Shown here piece by piece: positions 17,054 through 24,659 of a DNA stretch of 35,849 nt. The translations under genes and the position numbers were made by a program. Numbering within the stretch: the stretch's first letter is position 1; each line of letters starts with the position of its first letter. Source of the stretch: a bacterium (GTDB lineage Bacteria; Krumholzibacteriota; Krumholzibacteriia; LZORAL124-64-63); the NCBI GenBank assembly GCA_020049465.1, contig JAIFKS010000165.1, positions 1-35,849 on the forward strand, in the 5' to 3' direction. The notes beneath the pieces are model-generated. The model did no database searches. It saw nothing but the letters and a program-made list of their open reading frames with translations, and had not been told where the DNA came from.

Positions 17054-17515
17054 GTGAAGGTCATCGCGGTGGGCAATGCGTTCTGCGGCGACGACGGCGT
17101 GGGAGCTGCCGTGCTGGCGCAGTTGGGCGCCATCTGGCCCGCCGACGCCGCCGATCGGCCCGAACTGATCGATCTGGGAACCGACGCGCTGGCGCTCGTC
17201 GACCATCTGGAGCCCGGCGGGCGCTGCGTGGTGGTCGACGCGGCGCAGATGGGACTTCCGCCCGGGGAAGTGGCGATGTTCCGGCCCGAAGAGGCGCGCC
17301 TGCGGATCCGCGGCGACGGCCTGTCGCTGCACGGACTGGGACTGGCCGAGGCCTTCGGGCTGGCGGCGCATCTGGGGCGGATGCCGAAGGACCTCCTGGT
17401 GATCGGCGTGGAGCCGGCGCGGGTGGCCATGGGCAGCGGATTGTCGGACGTGGTGGCCGCGGCGGTTCCCCGCGTGGTCGGCCTTATACAGGCGGAGGTC
17501 TTGCGTCATGAGTGA
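17054..17515 (+). CDS. Hydrogenase maturation endopeptidase (HycI/HyaD, M52 family)
   Basis: A 153-residue protease expected to cut the HydA precursor after His427. The family signature is present as GNAFCGDDGVG (residues 7-17) with the metal-probing acidic residue in the GDD. VVVDAAQMG carries the central aspartate and SLHGLGL the histidine, matching the Asp/Glu-Asp-His nickel-sensing triad. Cysteine stands in the loop where most members have leucine or arginine. The GTG at 17054 lies six bases after the hydA stop, and the last codons overlap the regulator gene. Its position directly after its substrate gene supports a dedicated pairing. Confidence 0.9.
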   Translation: MKVIAVGNAFCGDDGVGAAVLAQLGAIWPADAADRPELIDLGTDALALVDHLEPGGRCVVVDAAQMGLPPGEVAMFRPEEARLRIRGDGLSLHGLGLAEAFGLAAHLGRMPKDLLVIGVEPARVAMGSGLSDVVAAAVPRVVGLIQAEVLRHE

Positions 17516-17903
17516 ACGGACCGTGCTCGTCATCGACGACGACATCGACCTGGTGGAGATCATCCGGGTCACGCTCGAGCGCGAGAAGCTGCGGGTGATC
17601 GACGCCCAGAACGGCGAACGCGGCTTCGCCCTGGCGCGCGAGCAGCAGCCGGACCTGATCCTGCTGGACATCATGATGGGGACCGTGGACGAGGGTTTCC
17701 AGGTCGCCTACCGGCTGCGCAGCGATCCCTTGACCAAAGACACGCCGATCATCATGCTGTCGGCGATCGGTGAGCGCACGGGCTTCAGCTTCGACAAGAG
17801 CAAGGACGCCGACTTCCTGCCCGTCAGCGAGTTCATCGAAAAGCCGATCAGCCCGCGCAAGCTGGTGGACCTGGTGCGGCGGCACCTGCCGACCACGAAC
17901 TGA
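17508..17903 (+). CDS. Receiver-only response regulator
   Basis: A 131-residue single REC domain with no output domain. Acidic residues D10-D12, the phosphoacceptor Asp54 (LILLDIMMG), the serine of MLSA and Lys112 (EKP) are all present, so it should be phosphorylatable. About twenty residues (GERTGFSFDKSKDADFLPVS) sit in the loop between strands 4 and 5, longer than in CheY. The ATG at 17508 lies inside the protease gene (8-base overlap) and has GGAGG upstream. The adjacent kinase is the obvious partner. With no DNA-binding domain, output must come through protein contact or a phosphorelay; its target is not visible here. Confidence 0.9.
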   Translation: MSERTVLVIDDDIDLVEIIRVTLEREKLRVIDAQNGERGFALAREQQPDLILLDIMMGTVDEGFQVAYRLRSDPLTKDTPIIMLSAIGERTGFSFDKSKDADFLPVSEFIEKPISPRKLVDLVRRHLPTTN

Positions 17904-17943
17904 GCCGGGCGCCGACACCTCAGGCGCGACCGGGGAGGCGACG

Positions 17944-19317
17944 TTGCGGCCGGACCTGACCCTGACGCCCGAAGCCTCGCTGTTCGTCTCGGCGACGTCC
18001 CTGCGCCGGCGTCTGGACTGGCTCAACCGGCTGCGCTGGGGCGTGGTCGTCGTCCTGATCGCCGCCGTCACCGTCCTGGGCGCTGCCACCATCATCCCCT
18101 TGCCGGTGCGACCCATGTTGACGGCGGCCGGTGTGCTGGCCCTGATGAACCTGGGCTACGTCGTCCGCAACCGCCTGCTGCCCGCCCGCTCCATCCGCAC
18201 CGAGATCCGCATCGTCAAGCTGGAGATGGCCTGCGATCTGATCCTGTTGACGGTGGTGCTCAACCTGACCGGCGGCGTCGAGAACCCCTTCCTGTACGTC
18301 TACGTGCTGCACGTGGTGATCGCGGCGCTGCTGTTCAAGGGGCGCGAGATCTTCTCGATCGCCTGGCTGGCCATCGGCCTGTTCACGGCCGAGGTCGTGG
18401 GCGAGTATCTGGGCTGGCTGCCGCACAACCACCTGCTGGGCGTCAGCACGATGACGCATGAACTGAGCTACATCCTGGCCACGCTGGGCTCGTTCTGGTT
18501 CGTGCTGCTCAGCGGCGCCTTCGTCAGCGCCTCGATCATGCGTCACAACCGCGCCATCAAGGACGAACTGGTGGCGCGCCAGGGCGAACTGGTGGCGGCC
18601 GACCGGGCCATGATCGACTTCTTCCGCTTCGTCACGCACGAGATCAAGTCGCCGGTGAACACGGCGCGCAGCGCCATCGAAGCCGTCATGGATCTGCACG
18701 CGGACAATCTGGATCCGGGCGCGCGGGATCTGCTCGACCGGGCGCAGCGCCGCCTGGACCAGACCACCGAGATCGTCAAGGATCTGGCCGACCTGACGCG
18801 CACCGGCGTGCTGCGCCACGAACCGGCGGTGCCGGTCGAACTGACGGCCCTGGCTGCGCGGGTGCTGGACGAGCAGCGGGAACTGGCCACGGCGACGGGG
18901 CAGCGGTTGGAGTTGCGGGCTCCGGCCGGCGACGTGATCGTGACGACCAGCGGGCCGGCCGTGGCCAAGATCCTGGGCAACCTGGTGAACAACGCCATCC
19001 GCTACAACCGCGAGGGCGGTCCGGTCATCGTCACGGTGGCGCCCCGTGAAGCCGGCGCGCGGCTGGAAGTGACGGACGAGGGCATCGGCATCGCGCCGGA
19101 CGAGCAGTCGCGGGTTTTCGACGAGTTCTACCGGACGGCGGCGGCGCAGCGGCGCAGCAGCCTGGGCACGGGGCTGGGGCTGCCGATCGTGCACCGACTG
19201 GCGCACGAACTGGGCGGAACGGTGTCGCTGGCCAGTGTTCCGGATCAAGGGACGACGGTGACGGTCGATCTACCGGATGAGCCGCCGGCTGGGCCGGGCG
19301 GCGGGGGGGCGGCGTGA
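17944..19317 (+). CDS. Membrane histidine kinase with RegB-type GGxxNPF quinone motif
   Basis: A 457-residue sensor kinase. The N-terminal half has about six membrane helices (roughly residues 30-205), including GGVENPF at residues 110-116, the exact GGxxNPF heptad known from RegB/PrrB, where it binds ubiquinone. The phosphorylation site is His232 in FVTHEIKSPVN, followed by an N box (NNAIRYN), G1 (DEGIGI) and G2 (GTGLGL). The redox-active cysteine that RegB carries near its H-box is absent. The start is the TTG at 17944 with GGGGAGG upstream; a longer same-phase frame into the regulator gene is not coding. It lies 40 bases after the receiver gene and overlaps the ACT gene by four bases. I infer it reports quinone redox state to control the hydrogenase. 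Confidence 0.88.
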   Translation: MRPDLTLTPEASLFVSATSLRRRLDWLNRLRWGVVVVLIAAVTVLGAATIIPLPVRPMLTAAGVLALMNLGYVVRNRLLPARSIRTEIRIVKLEMACDLILLTVVLNLTGGVENPFLYVYVLHVVIAALLFKGREIFSIAWLAIGLFTAEVVGEYLGWLPHNHLLGVSTMTHELSYILATLGSFWFVLLSGAFVSASIMRHNRAIKDELVARQGELVAADRAMIDFFRFVTHEIKSPVNTARSAIEAVMDLHADNLDPGARDLLDRAQRRLDQTTEIVKDLADLTRTGVLRHEPAVPVELTALAARVLDEQRELATATGQRLELRAPAGDVIVTTSGPAVAKILGNLVNNAIRYNREGGPVIVTVAPREAGARLEVTDEGIGIAPDEQSRVFDEFYRTAAAQRRSSLGTGLGLPIVHRLAHELGGTVSLASVPDQGTTVTVDLPDEPPAGPGGGGAA

Positions 19318-19793
19318 GCGGACGGATCGAATGCGGCGGGTTGACGCGACGGAGCGACCTGGCACTGGTCGAGATGCGCGGGTTCGCCCCCCTGTCCGGC
19401 GCGCGCAGCGAGGCGCTGAAGCGGTTCGGCGAGCACGCGATCCCGCTCAGCTACCTGGTCGTCAGCTGGGACGCCGAGGACGCCGAGAATCTCTGCATCT
19501 GCCTGAACGCGACCGACCTTCCGCGCGCCGAGCCCCTGCTGGCCATGCTCTCCAACGAACTGGCGCCGCGCCGGGTCGTCGTGGCGCACCCGGTGGTCGT
19601 CCTGACCGTGTACGGGCCGCATTTCCTGGAGCGCTACGGCCTGGCGAACGAGTTCATCGACACGCTCGCCGACCACAAACTGACGGTGCTCTCGATCTGC
19701 TCGTCGGTCAACAGCGTGTCGTTCGTGGTGCACGCGAAGGATGAAGAGGCCACCGTGCACGCGCTCTCGGAGCGCTTCGCCTGGCCCGAATAG
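19314..19793 (+). CDS. Orphan ACT-domain protein in hydrogenase operon
   Basis: A 159-residue cytosolic protein without catalytic motifs. The second half (about residues 88-155) reads like an aspartokinase-type ACT repeat: VVVLTVYGPHFLERYGLANE, a helix, then LTVLSICSSVNSVSFVVHAKDEE. The first half may be a second, more divergent ACT fold (LVVSWDAEDAENLCICLNAT). ACT domains usually bind amino acids or other small ligands and often pair. It starts with GTG at 19314 in a GTGA overlap with the kinase stop, so it is translationally coupled to it. Its stop lies only two bases from the convergent hypE stop. A small-molecule input to the kinase or regulator is conceivable but untested; no known hydrogenase role for such a protein comes to mind. 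Confidence 0.72.
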   Translation: MSGRIECGGLTRRSDLALVEMRGFAPLSGARSEALKRFGEHAIPLSYLVVSWDAEDAENLCICLNATDLPRAEPLLAMLSNELAPRRVVVAHPVVVLTVYGPHFLERYGLANEFIDTLADHKLTVLSICSSVNSVSFVVHAKDEEATVHALSERFAWPE

Positions 19794-19795
19794 CG

Positions 19796-20854
19796 TCAGC
19801 AGATCCGCGGCAGCTGTTCCCCGACCGGCATGTCCAGCACGCGCTCGACGCCCAGGGCGGTGGTCATCGTGACCACGCCCGGGTGCAGACCGGTCACGGC
19901 GCCGATCCGCGCGGCGTCCCGGCCCAGTTCGTGCGCGCGCAGGGCCGCGAGCGCGCGGTCGGCGTCGCCGGCGGCCACCACGGCCACCAGTTTGCCCTCG
20001 CAGGCGGCGTGCAGCGGGTCCAGACCCAGCATCTCGCAGATGCCGGCCACGTCCGGCCGCACCGGCACGGCGCCGTCGTCGATCACGAAACCGGCGCGGG
20101 CGCTCGCCGCGAATTCGTTCAGCACCGCGGCCAGCCCGCCGCGCGTGGGGTCGCGCAGCGCTTTCACGTCGGCGCCCGAGGCCAGCAGCGCCTCGACCAG
20201 GCCACCCAGCGGGGCGCAATCGCTGGCCGGCGCCGACTGCACGCCGAGCCCGGCGCGCGCCGTCAGGATGGCCACGCCGTGGTCGCCCATCGTGCCCGAG
20301 ACCAGCACCGCGTCGCCGGGCGCGATGCGCTCGGCCCCCAGGTGCCGCCCTGCCGGAACGACGCCCAGCCCGCTGGTGTTGATGTAGATTCCGTCGCATT
20401 GCCCGCGGCCGACGACTTTCGTGTCGCCGGTCACCACGCGCACGCCGGCCCGAGCCGCCGCCCGCTCCATCGAGCAGAGGATGCGGTGGAAGTCGGCCAG
20501 CGGCAGCCCCTCTTCCAGCACGAAGGCGACCGACAGCACCAGGGGCACGGCGCCGGTCATGGCCACGTCGTTGACGGTGCCGCAGACGGCCAGTTCGCCG
20601 ATGTCGCCGCCGGGAAAGAACAGCGGCGTGACCACGAAAGTGTCGGTGCTGAAGGCCACGCGTCCGGGGGGCAGATCCAGCAGCGCGCCGTCGGCGCGGG
20701 GCGCCAGTTCGGCGCTGGTGAAGCGCGGCAGGATGAGCCGTTCGAACAGGTCGGCCGAAAGCCGTCCGCCGGCCCCGTGCGCCATCTGGATCGTGTCGTG
20801 ATCGAGGTGCGGCAGCGGGCAGTGGAAGCCGTTGAAATCGGGACGGTCGGTCAT
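19796..20854 (-). CDS. hypE: Hydrogenase maturation protein HypE (thiocyanate-forming dehydratase)
   Basis: HypE dehydrates a carbamoyl group, placed by HypF on its C-terminal cysteine, to a thiocyanate that becomes the CN ligand of the active-site iron. The 352-residue protein has the PurM-like fold signature ([21 protein letters not shown], then [19 protein letters not shown]) and ends exactly in PRIC, the conserved C-terminal cysteine (Cys352). TGDTKVV and DPTRGGLA are further family motifs. The ATG at 20854 overlaps the hypD stop by four bases; the same frame runs open far upstream across hypD, but that part is not coding. It is the last gene of the hyp operon and converges on the ACT gene with a 2-base gap. 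Confidence 0.96.
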   Translation of the reverse strand: MTDRPDFNGFHCPLPHLDHDTIQMAHGAGGRLSADLFERLILPRFTSAELAPRADGALLDLPPGRVAFSTDTFVVTPLFFPGGDIGELAVCGTVNDVAMTGAVPLVLSVAFVLEEGLPLADFHRILCSMERAAARAGVRVVTGDTKVVGRGQCDGIYINTSGLGVVPAGRHLGAERIAPGDAVLVSGTMGDHGVAILTARAGLGVQSAPASDCAPLGGLVEALLASGADVKALRDPTRGGLAAVLNEFAASARAGFVIDDGAVPVRPDVAGICEMLGLDPLHAACEGKLVAVVAAGDADRALAALRAHELGRDAARIGAVTGLHPGVVTMTTALGVERVLDMPVGEQLPRIC

Positions 20855-21945
20855 TGGGGGCTCCTTCGGCCGTAACGGTACCAGGCGGCGCAGGCGCCCT
20901 CGGACGAGACCATGGTGGCGCCCAGCGGCGACTGCGGCGTGCACTCGCGGCCGAATGCCGGGCAGTCGGCGGGCTTCAGGCGGCCCTGGAGGATCAGGCC
21001 GGCGACGCACTGCTCGGGCTCGGCCGGTTCGATGTCCGTCACGGCGAATTTGCGCTCGGCGTCCCAGGCCGCGTACGCCTCGCGCAGCCGCAATCCGCTG
21101 GCCGGGATGACGCCGATGCCCCGCCACTTGCGGTCGCACACCTCGTACACCTGGTCGACCACCGCGCGCGCGGCGGGGTTGCCGTCCGGAAGCACGGCGC
21201 GCCCGTAGCGGTTGACCACGCGCGGTTGCCCGCTCTCGAGCAGCTCCACCGTTTGCAGCAGGCCTTCGAGGATGTCCACCGGCTCGAAGCCGGTGGGCAC
21301 GATGGGCACGCGGTGCTTCGCGGCGACCGGTTCGTACATGCGCCAACCCGTCACCGTGCAGACGTGGCCCGCCGCCAGGAAGGCGTTCACGCGGTTGCCC
21401 GGCGCCTCGAGGATCGCGGCCATCGCCGGCGGCACCAGCACGTGGCTGACGATCTGGCTGTAGTTGGTCAGCCGCGACGCGGCTGCCGCGTGCACGGCCA
21501 TGGCGTTGCCGGGCGCGGTGGTCTCGAAGCCGACGGCCAGGAACACGACCTCGCGCTCCGGGTTCGCGCGCGCCAGGGCCAGCGCCTCCAGCGGCGAATA
21601 CACCATGCGCACGTCGGCGCCGCGACTGCGGGCCTCCAGTAGGCTGCCGCGCGAGCCCGGCACCCGCAGCATGTCGCCGAAGCTGGTCAGGATGACTTCG
21701 GGCCTGGCGGCGACCGCCAGCGCGCGGTCGATGGTCTCCAGCGGCGTCACGCACACGGGGCAGCCGGGCCCGTGCACCAGTTCCAGTCCCGGCGGCAGCA
21801 CCTGGTCGATGCCGTGCCGCAGGATGCTGTGCGTCTGGCCGCCGCAGATCTCCATGATCGTCCAAGGCCGCGTCACGGCGCGGCGCAACCGCTCGACCAG
21901 GGAGCGCGCCAGGACGGGATCGCGGAACTCGTCGAGGTACTTCAC
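20851..21945 (-). CDS. hypD: Hydrogenase maturation protein HypD
   Basis: The 364-residue HypD is the scaffold iron-sulfur protein that, with HypC, assembles the Fe(CN)2CO unit. Visible motifs are [22 protein letters not shown] (redox cysteines), and ALAVGF-like [14 protein letters not shown]. The C-terminal cysteines ([23 protein letters not shown]) match the [4Fe-4S] binding set. The length is typical of the family. The ATG at 21945 overlaps the hypC stop by four bases. Between hypC and hypE, it keeps the usual hypCDE order. Confidence 0.96.
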   Translation of the reverse strand: MKYLDEFRDPVLARSLVERLRRAVTRPWTIMEICGGQTHSILRHGIDQVLPPGLELVHGPGCPVCVTPLETIDRALAVAARPEVILTSFGDMLRVPGSRGSLLEARSRGADVRMVYSPLEALALARANPEREVVFLAVGFETTAPGNAMAVHAAAASRLTNYSQIVSHVLVPPAMAAILEAPGNRVNAFLAAGHVCTVTGWRMYEPVAAKHRVPIVPTGFEPVDILEGLLQTVELLESGQPRVVNRYGRAVLPDGNPAARAVVDQVYEVCDRKWRGIGVIPASGLRLREAYAAWDAERKFAVTDIEPAEPEQCVAGLILQGRLKPADCPAFGRECTPQSPLGATMVSSEGACAAWYRYGRRSPQ

Positions 21946-22211
21946 GGCGTATCCCGCGCGTCCTCAGGGGAGACCTCCGCATCCATCAGCGCGGCCAGCC
22001 GCGACAATTCGACCAGGCTCGCCTGCGCCTCTTCCTCGTTCAGCACCTGCAGGGCGAAGCCGGCGTGCACCAGCACGTAGTCGCCGATGCCCGCTTCGGG
22101 CGTGTACGACAGGCAGGCCGCGGCCACGGCGCCCGCGTAGTCGATGCGCGCCATGGGCAGGCCGCTGTCCTCGTACCGGTCGATGATGCGGCCGGGGATG
22201 GCCAGGCACAT
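21942..22211 (-). CDS. hypC: Hydrogenase assembly chaperone HypC
   Basis: The 89-residue chaperone carries the iron centre with HypD and delivers it to the large subunit. The N-terminus MCLAIPGRI holds the essential Cys2, and [15 protein letters not shown] is the conserved OB-fold segment of the HypC/HybG family. The C-terminal tail is acidic ([13 protein letters not shown]) and helical. It starts at ATG 22211, 19 bases after the hypF stop, and overlaps hypD by four bases. Only one HypC-type gene is seen, consistent with one hydrogenase in the window. Confidence 0.96.
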   Translation of the reverse strand: MCLAIPGRIIDRYEDSGLPMARIDYAGAVAAACLSYTPEAGIGDYVLVHAGFALQVLNEEEAQASLVELSRLAALMDAEVSPEDARDTP

Positions 22212-22230
22212 GATGAACTCCCGTTCCGGT

Positions 22231-24657
22231 TCAGTTGCCGTCCGCGCCGGCCGCCAGCCGGTGCGCCGCGATCACGGCCTGGCCCAGGGCCAGCCCGCCG
22301 TCGCCGGGCGGCGCCAGCCGGGGCCGATGGACGGTGACGCCGTCGTCCCGCAATCGCTTCTCCAGACCCGCCGTCAGCAGTTCGTTCAGGAACACGCCGC
22401 CGCCCAGCACGACGGGCAGGCCACCCGCGCGCGTGGCGAGGCCCATCGCAGCTTCCGCCAGCATGTCGATCAGTGTGCGGTGGAAGGCGGCGCTGACCGC
22501 GGCCGGGGTGTCGCCCGCCCGCAACCGTAGCGCGACGCCGCGGATGATGGCGCCGGTGGGCAGGAGCAGGGCACCGTTCCGCTTGTCCGCAACTTCCCAC
22601 TTGCGCCGGCGCAAGTCCTCCAGCACGCCGGGCAGCGGCGCCGCCGACGCCACGGCCGCCGCGTCGGTCAGCGCCATCCACTCCAGCGCCGCCTGCGCCT
22701 CGTAGGCGATCTCCAGCCGCACGCCGGCCAACGCGGCCACGGCGTCGAACAGCCGGCCGCAGCTGCTGGTGAGGGGGCTGTTGATGTCACGCGCGAGCAT
22801 TTCCAGCACCATCGCGGCGGGCTTGGCCGCCAGCGCGGGCCAATCGGCAGCCAGGCGCTCCAGGGCCGGGGCCGGGTCGAAATCATCGGGCGTCGGCAGC
22901 GGACCCAAGAGGCCCGCCTGGCGCAGGTAGCCGATCGCCGTCCGCCACGGCGCGCGGATGGCGGCATCGCCGCCCGGCAGGGGCACGGGCTCGAACCAGC
23001 CGGCGCGCGTGAAGCCCGCCGCGTCGCCGATCAGCAGTTCGCCGCCCCAGATCGTGCCGTCGTCGCCGTAGCCGGTGCCGTCCAGGATGATCCCCACGCA
23101 CGGTCCCTTCACCTGGTGCTCGGCCTGCACGGCGACCAGGTGCGCGTGGTGGTGCTGCACGTCGATCGCGGGCACGCCGCGGCGCCGGCTCTCGTCGCGG
23201 GCCCAGTTGGCCGACGCGTAGCCGGGGTGCCGGTCGTGCGCGATGGCCACCGGAGTCGCGTCGAGCAGCGACGACATTCCCGACACGGTCTCGGCGAAGA
23301 ACGCGCGCGTGCGCAGGTCCTCCAGATCGCCGATGTGCGGGCTGAGGAAGGCCCAGCCGTCCTTCAGCAGGCAGACCGTGCCCTTGAGGTCGCCGCCCAC
23401 CGCCAGGACAGCACCGCCATCCGGCACGTCGACCGGGATCGGCACCGGTGCGAAGCCGCGGCTGCGGCGCAGCAGCAACGGCGCGTCGCCGACGATCTGC
23501 AGCACCGAATCGTCGGCCCGCCGCACGATCTCGCGGTCGTGCAGCAGCCAGTGGTCGGCGATGCCCTGCAGGCGCTCCAGCGCGTCGTCGTTGCCGATGC
23601 AGACCGGTTCATCCGCCGCGTTGCCGCTGGTCATGACCAGGGCGCCCAGTCCGAGCGCGGCCGTTTCGTCGAACAGCAGCAGGTGCAGCGGCGTGGCGGC
23701 CACCATCACGCCCAGTCGGCGATGGCCCGGCGCCACGGCAGGCGCCACGGCGGCGGCCGCGCGGCGCTCCAGCAGGACGATCGGCGCCGCCGGCGACATC
23801 AGGGCGGCTTCCTCGTCCGGCGTCACGTTCGCCAGCGCCCGGGCGCCCGCGAGGTCGGCCACCATCAGGGCCAGCGGTTTGGCCGCCCGGTGCTTGCGCC
23901 GGCGCAAGCGGGCGACGGCCGCGTCGTCGTCGGCGCGCACCGCCAGATGGAACCCGCCCAGGCCGCGCACCGCCACGATTTCACCCGCGGCCAGGGCGAC
24001 GGCGGCGGCGGCCACGGGACGCACTTCGCCGCAGTCGACGCCGTCGGGCCCGCACAGCCACGGGCGCGGGCCGCAGTCGGCGCACGCGTTGGGCTGGGCG
24101 TGGAAGCGGCGGTCGGCGGGATCGCCGTATTCGGCGCGGCAGGCGTCGCACATCGGGAAGCGGGCCATGCTCGTGCGCGGCCGGTCGTAGGGCAGGCTGT
24201 CGATGAGCGTCCAGCGCGGCCCGCAGTTGGTGCAGTTGGTGAAGGCGTAGCCGAAGCGGCGGTCGTGCGGATCGCGGATCTCGCGCCGGCAGTCGGCGCA
24301 CAGGGCGACGTCGGGCGGAACGGCCGTGGTCAGGCCGACCGCATCACCGCCGCGCTGGTCGCGCGAGGCGCCGATCACGAAGCCGTTTTCCGCAACCGGC
24401 GGCAGCAGGACGCTGGTCAGGCCGAGAATGGAGGCGAGCGGCGGCGCTTCGTCGCGCAACCGCCGGTTGAACCTTCCGAGCGCGGGCGGTCGGCCCTGCA
24501 CTTCGATCACGACGCCGGCGCTGGTGTTGACGACGCTTCCGGTCAGACCCTCCGACACGGCCAACCGGTGCACGAACGGCCGAAAGCCGACACCCTGCAC
24601 GATGCCGCGCACCGTCAGGCGGACACGGACCGGATCGGGGTCGCCATCGGGATTCAT
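22231..24657 (-). CDS. hypF: Carbamoyltransferase HypF
   Basis: HypF makes the carbamoyl group, using carbamoyl phosphate and ATP, and loads it on HypE. The 808-residue protein shows all expected modules: acylphosphatase domain (GIVQGVGFRPFVHRLA, about residues 18-33), four CxxC zinc-finger pairs (CADCRREI, CTNCGPR, CDACRAEY, CADCGPR), a YrdC-like domain (RRRKHRAAKPLALM, about 252-265; MTSGN), and the Kae1-like C-terminal domain (VQHHHAHL, DGTGYGDDG, VLGGGVFLN). The ATG at 24657 lies two bases after the hypB stop; open frame further upstream is a shadow over hypB. LRRRK at 251-255 and 682-686 is encoded each time by the same 16-bp palindrome. Confidence 0.96.
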   Translation of the reverse strand: MNPDGDPDPVRVRLTVRGIVQGVGFRPFVHRLAVSEGLTGSVVNTSAGVVIEVQGRPPALGRFNRRLRDEAPPLASILGLTSVLLPPVAENGFVIGASRDQRGGDAVGLTTAVPPDVALCADCRREIRDPHDRRFGYAFTNCTNCGPRWTLIDSLPYDRPRTSMARFPMCDACRAEYGDPADRRFHAQPNACADCGPRPWLCGPDGVDCGEVRPVAAAAVALAAGEIVAVRGLGGFHLAVRADDDAAVARLRRRKHRAAKPLALMVADLAGARALANVTPDEEAALMSPAAPIVLLERRAAAAVAPAVAPGHRRLGVMVAATPLHLLLFDETAALGLGALVMTSGNAADEPVCIGNDDALERLQGIADHWLLHDREIVRRADDSVLQIVGDAPLLLRRSRGFAPVPIPVDVPDGGAVLAVGGDLKGTVCLLKDGWAFLSPHIGDLEDLRTRAFFAETVSGMSSLLDATPVAIAHDRHPGYASANWARDESRRRGVPAIDVQHHHAHLVAVQAEHQVKGPCVGIILDGTGYGDDGTIWGGELLIGDAAGFTRAGWFEPVPLPGGDAAIRAPWRTAIGYLRQAGLLGPLPTPDDFDPAPALERLAADWPALAAKPAAMVLEMLARDINSPLTSSCGRLFDAVAALAGVRLEIAYEAQAALEWMALTDAAAVASAAPLPGVLEDLRRRKWEVADKRNGALLLPTGAIIRGVALRLRAGDTPAAVSAAFHRTLIDMLAEAAMGLATRAGGLPVVLGGGVFLNELLTAGLEKRLRDDGVTVHRPRLAPPGDGGLALGQAVIAAHRLAAGADGN
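22600..22615. repeat. Dispersed 16-bp palindrome, copy 2 (inside hypF)
   Basis: CTTGCGCCGGCGCAAG, with pairing flanks A/T that extend it to 18 bp (22599-22616). It encodes LRRRK at HypF residues 682-686, within a C-terminal domain segment that I do not recall as conserved. The TTG leucine codon stands out in a gene that mostly uses CTG. Confidence 0.7.
23893..23908. repeat. Dispersed 16-bp palindrome, copy 3 (inside hypF)
   Basis: The same 16-mer, with pairing flanks G/C that extend it to 18 bp (23892-23909). It encodes LRRRK at residues 251-255, in the YrdC-like motif where HypF proteins usually have a similar LRxRKxR sequence, so protein constraint may explain part of this copy. Confidence 0.65.
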
Positions 24658-24659
24658 GG

